A DNA stretch of 64,000 nt from Novosphingobium malaysiense (GTDB lineage Bacteria; Pseudomonadota; Alphaproteobacteria; Sphingomonadales; Sphingomonadaceae). Positions within the stretch are counted from its first letter, which is position 1. Each line of letters begins with the position of its first letter. The translations under genes and the position numbers were made by a program. Shown one piece after another: positions 17,816-25,075 of the stretch. The DNA lies in the NCBI RefSeq assembly GCF_000802225.1, contig NZ_JTDI01000001.1:1037489-1101488 (forward strand), given 5' to 3'. Under the pieces are notes generated by a model, which saw only the letters and a list, made by a program, of their open reading frames with translations, searched no databases and was not told where the DNA came from.

Positions 17816-18391
17816 ATGCCCAAGATTGTTGATCACGATGCGCGCCGCGCCGCCGTCGCGGAAATTGCAGCCCGGCTCATCGCCCGGGACGGAATAGAAG
17901 GCACCAAGGTACGCGAAATCGCGCGCCTTGCGCAGTGCAGCACGTCGATCGTCTCGCACTACTTCAAAAACAAGCATGATCTCCTGCTCTCTGCCTACCG
18001 CATGCGGATGGAGCGGACCGTCGCGCGCGTGGAGGAAACGTCGCGCCAAGGGAACGGTCTCCTGGAAGTCCTGGCCGCGGTGCTCCCGCTCGATGAAGAG
18101 CGGGTGGAAAGCTGGCGAATATGGTTGGCGTTCTGGGGCCTGGCGACAGCCGACGAAGCCTTCTTGCGCGAGCAACGCCAACGCAGTCGCGAGTCCGTCG
18201 ATCTTTTTCACCGCGCGATTCTGGCCTCGGGAGCAATGGTCGAAGGCGAGCATTCGCGCCTCGTCGCGCAGACGCTTCTGAGCAGCGCGGCCGGAATCGC
18301 CACCCAGGCAATCTATGATCCCGAAAGCTGGCCGCCGGAAAGGCAAATCGAGATCCTCCGGCTGCAAATCGAGACATTGATAAGCCGATAG
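17816..18391 (+). CDS. TetR/AcrR family regulator (BetI-like)
   Basis: 191 residues from the ATG at 17816. The N-terminal helix-turn-helix is clear: IEGTKVREIARLAQCSTSIV followed by SHYFKNKHDLLL. The C-terminal ligand domain contains ESWRIWLAFWGLATADEAFL and ends RLQIETLISR, resembling BetI-type regulators. It lies 143 bp downstream of the lycopene-cyclase-like gene on the same strand and immediately left of the integrated element. Target genes are unknown; the cyclase-like gene or the divergent pilus operon are candidates by proximity. Confidence 0.85.
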   Translation: MPKIVDHDARRAAVAEIAARLIARDGIEGTKVREIARLAQCSTSIVSHYFKNKHDLLLSAYRMRMERTVARVEETSRQGNGLLEVLAAVLPLDEERVESWRIWLAFWGLATADEAFLREQRQRSRESVDLFHRAILASGAMVEGEHSRLVAQTLLSSAAGIATQAIYDPESWPPERQIEILRLQIETLISR

Positions 18392-18472
18392 CACCGAACA
18401 CCCGTTTCCGGGGCCTGGCGCAGGGCAAAGACGCGAGATTTTCTGGGGCTCGGAAATGGTCGGTGACGGGGT

Positions 18473-18499
18473 TCGAACCGCCGACCCTCTCGGTGTAAA
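18473..18499. repeat. attL: left direct repeat of the integrated element
   Basis: 27 bp that recur at 40823-40849 in the same orientation with one mismatch (position 18480); the last 19 bp, ccgaccctctcggtgtaaa, are identical. Read on the minus strand it covers anticodon arm to T-arm of a tRNA-Val-like sequence, but the outer sequence here does not fold as a proper T-stem, so this copy is tRNA-like rather than a functional tRNA 3' end. A P4-type integrase starts 167 bp inside it. Confidence 0.7.
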
Positions 18500-18503
18500 A
18501 CTG

Positions 18504-18518
18504 GGTAATATTATTACC
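18504..18518. promoter_or_regulatory. Perfect inverted repeat between attL and integrase
   Basis: GGTAATA, central T, TATTACC: a perfect 15-bp palindrome in an AT-rich stretch five bases inside attL. In addition, 11 bp of the att core (gaccctctcgg at 18483-18493) recur inverted at 18542-18552, bracketing the palindrome. Position suggests an operator or recombination-factor site controlling the integrase promoter. Confidence 0.4.
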
Positions 18519-18635
18519 ATAGAGTAACAATAAATTACATTCCGAGAGGGTCTATTATTCTAAAATATTGATTTATAACGATTTTTATGCTATGCGTGTA
18601 TACAGGCATTAACACCGTGACACACGCTGCTCGTG

Positions 18636-18654
18636 TACACGGCTGGATACACAG
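18636..18654. repeat. Integrase arm-type repeat, left end
   Basis: TACACGGCTGGATACACAG just upstream of the integrase start. The same sequence minus one T is present at 40721-40738, just inside the right end. Repeats at both ends inside the core sites are expected of arm-type integrase binding sites. Confidence 0.55.
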
Positions 18655-18665
18655 GAAGCATAGAG

Positions 18666-19916
18666 ATGGGCGCATCGAGGCTAAAGCCGCTGACCGTGAA
18701 GGAAATCGAGAAGCTCACGGCGACCAAGCCAGATACGATCAAACACCTCTCTCTGGGCGGTGTCCCCGGGTTCGTTCTGGTCCACACGCCGGCCGGCTAC
18801 ACCAGTTACGCTCTGATCTATCGAGTGGGTGGCAAACGAAAGAAGCTGACCCTTGGCAACACCCGCATGCTCACCCTCGCCCAAGCGCGCAAGCTGGCAG
18901 GGCAGTTTCGGACAAGCGTTGAGACAGGTGGAGATCCTCACGGCGAGAAGCTCGAGAAGCGTCGCCAGGAAGAGGAGCAGCGGCGCCAAGAGGAAGAGAA
19001 AGCTCGCCTTGGAGTGGAGCGCATGTGGGAGACCTACATGCACTTGGTCGGGAGCCAGTTGCGAAGCCGCGGCGAGAAGGACCGAATATTCCGCAAATAC
19101 CTGCTCCCCTATGTCCAGGGCCTGTGCGTCACGGAAATCACCAAGAACCACGCACTCGCGGCAATCGATGCTCTGGTCGCCCGCGATCGGCGTCCTATGG
19201 CGGATAAGGCCCGGCAGGAAGGCGCCGCCTTCTTCGAATGGCTCATCGAACGCGACCATGTTGACCGCAACGTCTTTGCCCGCATCCGGAAGACGAAGAA
19301 CTCGAAGAGCATTCGCACACGCGTCCTGACCGACGAGGAAATCAGGGCAGTCTGGATCGGGAGCGAGCCCGAGGGGCATTGGGCCTGCTGGATCAAGTTG
19401 CTGATCCTCACTGGCTGCAGAAACATGGAGGTGCGCGGCGCACGGTGGTCCGAAATCGACTTCGAACGACGCCTTTGGACGATCCCAGGCGAGCGCTACA
19501 AGAACGGACGCCCACACACGGTTTACCTGACAGACCCCATGATCAAGCTCTGGCACGAAGTCCCACGGTTCAGGAGTTCGGATCTCGTGTTTCCGGCTCT
19601 GGGCAACATGTGCCAGCCGATGTCGGGCGACCAAAAGGTCAAGGATCGGATCGATAAGCGGATGCGGGAGATCATAAAGAACGCCGGCGGGAAAGAACCC
19701 GAGAACTGGTGTGCTCACGACTTCCGGCGCACCATTGCTACCGGCCTGCAGCGGCTTGGTTTTCGGCCTGATATCGCTGACCAAGTGATCGGGCACGTCG
19801 GCTCAACGCGGCGCGGGGCCGGTGTCCACTATCTTCACTACGGTTACGACGAAGAAAGGAAAGAGGCGCTACAAGCCTGGACAGACCACGTAATGAATGT
19901 GTGCAGCCTCCACTAA
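18666..19916 (+). CDS. int: P4-type tyrosine recombinase (integrase)
   Basis: 416 residues from the ATG at 18666 (ggaag six bases upstream); the frame opens 33 bp earlier at 18633. The N-terminal domain (about 1-90) carries the DUF4102-type pattern LSLGGVPGFVLV and KRKKLTLGNTRMLTLAQARK. A charged coiled segment EKRRQEEEQRRQEEEKARLG links to the core-binding domain. The catalytic domain shows Arg in LTGCRNMEVRGARW, the H-x-x-R box AHDFRRTIATGLQRLG, GHVGSTRRGAG and the nucleophile Tyr in HYLHYGYDEERKEAL. It integrates the element at the tRNA-Val-like att site 0.2 kb to its left. Confidence 0.93.
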   Translation: MGASRLKPLTVKEIEKLTATKPDTIKHLSLGGVPGFVLVHTPAGYTSYALIYRVGGKRKKLTLGNTRMLTLAQARKLAGQFRTSVETGGDPHGEKLEKRRQEEEQRRQEEEKARLGVERMWETYMHLVGSQLRSRGEKDRIFRKYLLPYVQGLCVTEITKNHALAAIDALVARDRRPMADKARQEGAAFFEWLIERDHVDRNVFARIRKTKNSKSIRTRVLTDEEIRAVWIGSEPEGHWACWIKLLILTGCRNMEVRGARWSEIDFERRLWTIPGERYKNGRPHTVYLTDPMIKLWHEVPRFRSSDLVFPALGNMCQPMSGDQKVKDRIDKRMREIIKNAGGKEPENWCAHDFRRTIATGLQRLGFRPDIADQVIGHVGSTRRGAGVHYLHYGYDEERKEALQAWTDHVMNVCSLH

Positions 19917-19982
19917 GCCAGCTATAAGTTGCGCCGTTTTGTCTTGCGCAAGATTCAAAACATCGCCACTGGGAGTTCAAGC

Positions 19983-20489
19983 ATGAATGGATCCGATCCT
20001 CGTTTTGAATATACACGCAATGACTACCTTTACGACCAAATAGATTACTTCTCAGAGCGCGCAAAATTTCACGGAAGCTATGCTGATGATGCGGATAGGA
20101 TAGCCGTCCTGCTCGACTCTGCTCGATATGATGAAGTTGTAGGGCTGGAAGATTGGCAATGGGAAGCCGAGCATTACCCTAGTCCAGCTCTTGTTGCCGA
20201 GAAGCTCACGAAGTACGATAACGCAGATATCCCGATTCGCGCCTATTACTTGAGCAAAGCTCTGCAGCGACTGCTGAAATTTTCCGGGGCACCGGAAAAT
20301 ATGATCGCGGATGTCACGCTTCTACTTCGGGGATACGCACCAAAGGGAGCTGAAAAATATGCTCAGGCTCAGCGAGCTTTGATCGAGAACCCGGGGATGA
20401 GCATCACGAAGATCTCAGAAATTTCTAATCTCGATAGAAGCACGATACATACGTTGATAAAAAAGGGTGTCCTCGTCCGACCGGATTGA
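19983..20489 (+). CDS. Hypothetical protein with C-terminal helix-turn-helix
   Basis: 168 residues from the ATG at 19983 (gggag upstream). The frame opens 54 bp earlier at 19929, but that start lacks a ribosome site. The body is acidic and helical with no family that I recognise. The last 40 residues, GMSITKISEISNLDRSTIHT then LIKKGVL, form a probable helix-turn-helix. It follows the integrase and is convergent with the primase gene. It is AT-richer than the host genes. A regulator of the element is the simplest guess. Confidence 0.6.
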   Translation: MNGSDPRFEYTRNDYLYDQIDYFSERAKFHGSYADDADRIAVLLDSARYDEVVGLEDWQWEAEHYPSPALVAEKLTKYDNADIPIRAYYLSKALQRLLKFSGAPENMIADVTLLLRGYAPKGAEKYAQAQRALIENPGMSITKISEISNLDRSTIHTLIKKGVLVRPD

Positions 20490-20544
20490 TCGTGGCGGCA
20501 CCTGCGACCCGCGCAGGCGCCGATTTCATCAGAATTCACCGCAC

Positions 20545-20925
20545 TTAGAACGGGGCGGAGCGCTCAATGACGATTTTTATGCCAAAGTAGCAACGCACCG
20601 GATTTACCTCTCCTTTGATTGTTCCAGTTTTACAGGCGATACCCTTCGCCTTCAGTTTCCCAGTAAATTTCGCCCTTATCAGGGGAAACCGGATCCCCTG
20701 ATCTCCCGCCCAAGCTCGGTAGTTTGCGTAGGCGACATCCCCTTTGACGCGAAAATCCGGGCCGATCTCGGCTGAGTCATCTAGCCACTGCTGGATGGTG
20801 TCGTTCTCCTCAAAGTATTCGGCTGTGGCGGTCTTGACCGTAGGTGACGGCTCCAGTCCCTCTTGGTAATATCGCACCGCCCCCTCGATCATCCAACGTA
20901 GGATCAGGTCGACCTCATCTCTCAA
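20545..20925 (-). pseudogene. C-terminal piece of the P4-type primase/helicase, out of frame
   Basis: This frame encodes RDEVDLILRWMIEGAVRYYQ then EGLEPSP and ATAEYFEENDTIQQWLDD, the winged-helix C-terminal domain of phage/P4-type primase-helicases. It continues the protein of 20922-22649 exactly if one base is added near 20925 (or if the ribosome slips -1 there, giving LTENLRDEVD). It has no ATG or ribosome site of its own, only an internal TTG. The simplest reading is a one-base deletion (or sequencing error) in a formerly single 718-residue gene. Confidence 0.7.
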
Positions 20926-22649
20926 TTCTCCGTTAAGTAAGGATCCGGCGCCGTCACGCCCCTAGAAAATTTCAATACGTGGAAGCGACGGCGAAACTCA
21001 GGCCCTACTGATCGAAGACTTGGCGCCTCATTGCCGGTAATCAACAGCTTGAACTCGGGTCGGAATTCAAACAGATGACCTCCCTTGAAAGACGCTGATT
21101 GGCTCTCCCCGCCAGTAACAGATTTGATGCGGGCGTCGTTCCAAGCCAGGCTGCCGTTGATTTCATTGACGAGAACTAACCGGGCTCCCTTGAGCCAGGC
21201 AATTTCCTCGTGATGCTGACTATGACGGCTCTCGAGAAATGCAGTGTCTGTTGACGTCCGCGCGTAGTCGCCCATGATATGGCGAAGCGTGTTCGTGATA
21301 ACGGATTTGCCATCACCACCGGGGCCAATCCACATCGGCAGGCATGCCTCGGGGTTGCCACCAATAAGGAAAAGCCCCGCTAGCTTCTGAATGTACGACA
21401 ATTCTTCTGGGTCTTCGCCAAACCATTCGTGCAATTTCTCAAGCCAGAGTGATCCCTCGCTACTTTCGGCAGGGGATACTGCGGCGCATCGCGTGATCAG
21501 GTCGCTAGCCATCTGGGGCCGCATCCTCCCAGTTTTCAAATCGATGGTACCAGCGGGCGTGTTGAACAAGTGGAAGTCCGGATCCCAACTGCGCTGGTCC
21601 ATACTAAATTCTGGCCTGTCTCGCAGCGATGCTTCGACCCCCTTAATCGTGGCACTGTTGCGCAATTCATCTGAGAGGTGCACGTCGATGGCATTGCGCA
21701 GGCGGTAGTCGCACTGCTCACGCCAGCAGATCCCATCAAAGAAATACCAACATCGCCGTTCCCGGTCGTAACGGAAGTGGTCACGAGTTTGGGGCAGGAA
21801 GCCGTCGGCTAGCACGCCATGGCTAATCCGTATGCGCTTCCGTCCGTTGGCCCCTTGTTTCGATCGGGCACTATCAATCCATTCTTGGATCGTTTTTTCA
21901 GCTTTGGGCCAATTGTATGGTGCGCCAGCTTCTTCGCAAGCTTCCCGCTTAGCCCGGTTAATGCGCTCGTGAATTTCCCCGTCGGACCAGCCACGATTGA
22001 CCATGGCCCAGACTGCTTGGACGCACGTATCATGTGTGTCGCCGCCGCCTCCGACACCGGCCCAGACCATGTCATTCAACTTGTAAACGCGATCTTCCGG
22101 ATCCTTACAAAATCCGTGAATTTCATCCACCAGCCACTGTCCAAAGACAGGCAAAGAACGATAGTCGAGATCTACGAGAGGCGTGCCAGCGATCCACGAG
22201 TACGGCAGTTGGGTTTCCGGGTGGACAGAGGGCGGGACGACTGTTTGCGCTCCACAGCAAAGGATGTCGATCGCGGGTGTCTTCTTGGCACCTCGTTTCA
22301 ATTCAAACTTGGTTGTCTTCTGTTCGTAATCCACACGAACAAAGTAAGTTGCTCCCTTCTTTCCCCTTTTGGTGGGTACCTTCGTGCCTATCGCTCGTTC
22401 GACGCACCGAACGAGTTCTGCGTCGTCCACGTCGATATCGATAGCGAGGAGACGGGTTCCGTCGGGCTTAAGGTCACCGCAGCGGACACCAAGGTTACAA
22501 GGACGAGAAAACTCACGCTCGATGCTTGCGAGTGAGGGGTGCATGACGGACCATCCTTGAGACCTTGCAGCCTTCGAGCCCAGATCAACACGCAAGGGCA
22601 CAAAGCCATTGTTGTGAAGCCGCAGGGCCTCAGCGAGGGTGCTCTTCAT
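20922..22649 (-). CDS. P4-type bifunctional primase-polymerase / SF3-like helicase (truncated by frameshift)
   Basis: 575 residues from the ATG at 22649, which overlaps the stop of the AlpA-like gene (ATGA). The N-terminal prim-pol (AEP) domain has RLLAIDIDVDD and AIDILCCGAQTVVPPSVHP; the middle has the D5_N region (FHLFNTPAGTIDLKTG); the C-terminal helicase has Walker A GPGGDGKSVI, Walker B GARLVLVNEIN and ITGNEAPSLRSVGPEFRRRF. The frame stops after APDPYLTEN, and the remaining winged-helix domain is in the -1 frame (20545-20925). The protein drives autonomous replication of P4-like satellites and related elements. Confidence 0.85.
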   Translation of the reverse strand: MKSTLAEALRLHNNGFVPLRVDLGSKAARSQGWSVMHPSLASIEREFSRPCNLGVRCGDLKPDGTRLLAIDIDVDDAELVRCVERAIGTKVPTKRGKKGATYFVRVDYEQKTTKFELKRGAKKTPAIDILCCGAQTVVPPSVHPETQLPYSWIAGTPLVDLDYRSLPVFGQWLVDEIHGFCKDPEDRVYKLNDMVWAGVGGGGDTHDTCVQAVWAMVNRGWSDGEIHERINRAKREACEEAGAPYNWPKAEKTIQEWIDSARSKQGANGRKRIRISHGVLADGFLPQTRDHFRYDRERRCWYFFDGICWREQCDYRLRNAIDVHLSDELRNSATIKGVEASLRDRPEFSMDQRSWDPDFHLFNTPAGTIDLKTGRMRPQMASDLITRCAAVSPAESSEGSLWLEKLHEWFGEDPEELSYIQKLAGLFLIGGNPEACLPMWIGPGGDGKSVITNTLRHIMGDYARTSTDTAFLESRHSQHHEEIAWLKGARLVLVNEINGSLAWNDARIKSVTGGESQSASFKGGHLFEFRPEFKLLITGNEAPSLRSVGPEFRRRFHVLKFSRGVTAPDPYLTEN

Positions 22650-22909
22650 TTTGCGGCTCCCTTGTCGACCGCGGGCGCAATTTCGCGCGAAGCGCACCAT
22701 TCTACGATTTCAGCTTCTGGCCACGCGACAATACGCGGGCCTATCTTCCGGCGCCGCGGGAACCTGCCCTGCTTCTCCCACCGAAGAAGCGTCATCCAGG
22801 AGACGCCAACGCGCTCCAGGACTTCGGGCTGGCGCAGATAGCGGTTCGAGTTAACCTTTGCGCCAGCACCGTTGCCAACACCAGAACAGGAAGTCGGATT
22901 TTCTTTCAT
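22646..22909 (-). CDS. AlpA-like DNA-binding regulator / excisionase
   Basis: 87 residues with aggag eight bases upstream. The central block RYLRQPEVLERVGVSWMTLL followed by RWEKQGRFPRRRKIGPRIVA then W is the MerR-like winged helix of AlpA regulators, which in P4-like elements activate excision and integrase expression. The first 20 residues are a Gly/Asn-rich extension. It is coupled by ATGA overlap to the primase gene, forming a short leftward operon. Confidence 0.85.
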   Translation of the reverse strand: MKENPTSCSGVGNGAGAKVNSNRYLRQPEVLERVGVSWMTLLRWEKQGRFPRRRKIGPRIVAWPEAEIVEWCASREIAPAVDKGAAK

Positions 22910-23814
22910 CGTTCACTCCTATGGTTTAGCCGATAGGAGGGCAGAGAAATCATCGTAATATTAGAACTTTGATTTACATCAGATATCGCTGCCCATCGGC
23001 AGCTCTCTAAAAAACACACGAGATGTGAGGGTAGCCATAGCCCCCCGACCCAACACCGTGCTCGACCGCTGGCCCGGGACCCAAACCGTCGGCATCGCGT
23101 TGGATGTCCTCTGACGCGAACTGACGTTGTCGCGGCAGGATATGTCAGCCAAAATTCGATAGCTCACGTGTTCCAAAGTAATTGTAAGTGAGCAGCAACC
23201 GAGCAATTTCCAAGTTCCCTGACACCCTGACATCGTTAGGATTTGGAAACACAGTGATGGGCAGCGGGCCTCTTGCCCCTACTATCTGGTGGTTCCGCTT
23301 CGGCCGCTCAGTCGTAGACCGTGTCAGAGGCGTCAGTGCGTCAGGCGCCCTACGACCGACGCACCTCTGACTGTACGCGAGTGCAGATCGGCCAACTTCA
23401 AGCTCTGTCGGATGCGCGACCCGATAAGCGGCTGCAACTTGGGTTCAAAATAGTAGTTTCGCACCATGTCTCTCGGCTCAAGAGCGATGGCTTCAGGTGG
23501 CAAATGCCACTCATGATCCCGGGGAACATCAAAACCGATATCGGGCCCTCTGGATACACCGGCGACTACACAGCTACCCATAGTTTCTCTGGCCTGGGCT
23601 GGATCGCGGCCGACCCTCTGCTTCGTGGACAGGCGACTCGGAGATGAAGCCGCAGAGACAGCCAAAAATCCGGCACAAAGAACTTTCCCCTGCTCCCCGC
23701 CAAGCTACCGTATGTGACCTCTTGGTAGCGCATGTTATAATATTTAAATTATTGTTTTTCTATATAATTTTCTATTCTTGGATCGTCCTCAATTGACACC
23801 CAAGGAGATTAGAT
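22910..23814. other. 0.9-kb region without a confident gene; contains iteron-like TGAC repeats
   Basis: No gene is supported strongly. A minus-strand open frame at 23333-23665 (110 codons, TTG start) has coding-like composition but no ribosome site or known motif. Copies of TGACACC / GGCGTCAG-type heptamers occur at 23218-23235 (ccctgacaccctgacatc) and 23321-23350 (gtgtcagaggcgtcagtgcg, then tcaggcgccc). Similar repeats recur at 24.7-25.0 kb. Confidence 0.35.
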
Positions 23815-23877
23815 ATGTCACTGGACGAGGGAACTTTTGGCACCAAAATTCCGACCGATTAAAGCTTCAATCAGTTC

Positions 23878-24294
23878 TTGGTGGGGCCCCAACTTCGGCC
23901 AAATGCAAAAATGCCGCTAGCCGCGCACCAAATATGCGGCCGGCTACTCAAGCAAATCGTGCTAACGACAGAATTTGGCCAAGTCGGGCACAAACCAGTA
24001 GCCGTTGTGCGTGATCGGCTGGACGAGTGGCTGATGCGGGAATACGACCGCGCAGAACTCGACAACGAGACATTTTCGAAAGTATATTTTCCGGGCCCCG
24101 ATTTGCCACATTCCCAATTGGGCTTTGCGGAACGGATCTTCGCGCTTGAACTGATCAAGGCGATACTCAAGCAGCACTATCCCGATGGAAAGGCGCTTCT
24201 CACGGTACTTTGGTTCATTGATCGTGCCAGCGTTTCGCTCGAAGCTTGGGCCTCCAAGAAGAACGACTACACCCACCGGCGTTCACATCATTAA
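23878..24294 (+). CDS. Hypothetical protein, possibly 5'-disrupted
   Basis: 138 residues from a TTG at 23878, with the first internal ATG at 23911. No family recognised; helical composition with KAILKQHYPDGKALLTVLWF near the C-terminus. The same frame has an ATG at 23815 with an excellent aaggag ribosome site, but that product stops at a TAA after 15 codons (23860-23862), with no further stop until 24294. The original gene may therefore have started at 23815 and been interrupted by a nonsense mutation. It is convergent with the next small gene. Confidence 0.5.
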   Translation: MVGPQLRPNAKMPLAAHQICGRLLKQIVLTTEFGQVGHKPVAVVRDRLDEWLMREYDRAELDNETFSKVYFPGPDLPHSQLGFAERIFALELIKAILKQHYPDGKALLTVLWFIDRASVSLEAWASKKNDYTHRRSHH

Positions 24295-24300
24295 CTAAGC

Positions 24301-24621
24301 TCAGGCCTCGATCGCCAGTGCCAGCAAGCGAGCGGCCATCTCGAGATCGGTACTTTGCCCACCTTCATCGGTGCCTGCGAGCACCAGTAGCCGGACAGCC
24401 ATCACGAGGCGGCCGAGACGGGTTTCCGGATAGCTGTCGAGCGAGAGGGTAAGGTCGATACCGGCCACGGCCTCGAGGGCCTCGAGAGTAGCTCCGTCGG
24501 CCTCCCAGGCCGTATCGGAGACAGGATCGGGGTCGCCACCATCTTCCCAGGCCTGGCAGGCAACGGCAGCGGCGTTCACGGCACGTGCGGCCCGCTGTAG
24601 CAAGGCTTCGAAGTGATCCAT
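24301..24621 (-). CDS. Small acidic helical protein, unknown function
   Basis: 106 residues, Ala/Leu/Glu/Asp-rich and predicted all-helical (FEALLQRAARAVNAAAVACQ at the start, LEMAARLLALAIEA at the end). The stop lies 6 bp from the stop of the convergent upstream-strand gene. Preceded by an AT-rich segment (24625-24660) that could hold its promoter. No family recognised; the codon usage looks coding and the frame is closed by start and stop in sensible places. Confidence 0.55.
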   Translation of the reverse strand: MDHFEALLQRAARAVNAAAVACQAWEDGGDPDPVSDTAWEADGATLEALEAVAGIDLTLSLDSYPETRLGRLVMAVRLLVLAGTDEGGQSTDLEMAARLLALAIEA

Positions 24622-24731
24622 TGCGTCCTCAAAAATTAAAAAACGCCAATTTTATCATGTGGATATAGGTCGGCACAATTTCCTGCTTTGCAAACCAAAT
24701 GTCGCGGCGCAACGAGGCTGATGACTAGCGG

Positions 24732-24960
24732 CACCTGACGCCCTGACACTCCTGACGCCGTTCTCCGGTCGCCTCCGACACGACGCAGGGAGGACCAAAA
24801 TAGTCTCCTCCGCCCCCTTTCGCCTTTACCAACCTTACACACCGTCAGGGTGTCAGGATAATCTGGTTGGGAGCCGGAGGCCGCTACAGGGGTTATCGTG
24901 AAAATACGCCGGATATCTTTCGGCCCTGACGGTGGAGTGATCAGTCAGTGTCAGGCGCCG
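24732..24960. repeat. Cluster of iteron-like TGAC repeats
   Basis: Within 230 bp there are repeated CCTGACGCC / CCTGACACT / GTGTCAGG units: 24735-24759 (direct copies about ten bases apart), 24842-24857 (gtcagggtgtcagg, inverted) and 24923-24959 (ccctgacgg ... tcagtcagtgtcaggcgcc). With the related group at 23.2-23.35 kb they flank the two small genes. Such clusters in a P4-like element are candidates for the replication origin recognised by the primase, or for regulator sites. Confidence 0.45.
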
Positions 24961-25075
24961 TTAGTGCTGGACGCCCGGATAGGCGCCGTGGATCAAATCG
25001 CGCTGATATCTAGCGATAGTAATTAGATAAGATTTGGATTTTATTCTGGTCAACCTGGGATGGGGGAGCCTGGCC

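Noticed and set aside
18456..18500. A tRNA gene at the left end of the element
   Set aside because: T-stem mismatches and absence of D-arm and acceptor 5' strand; tRNA-like att sequence only.
18507..18516. A rolling-circle nick site (TAATATTAC type)
   Set aside because: The actual sequence TAATATTATTAC does not match, and no Rep nuclease is present.
23333..23665. Minus-strand 110-codon frame in the gene-poor part of the element
   Set aside because: TTG start, no ribosome site, no motif; an overlapping plus-strand frame of equal length exists, so neither can be supported.
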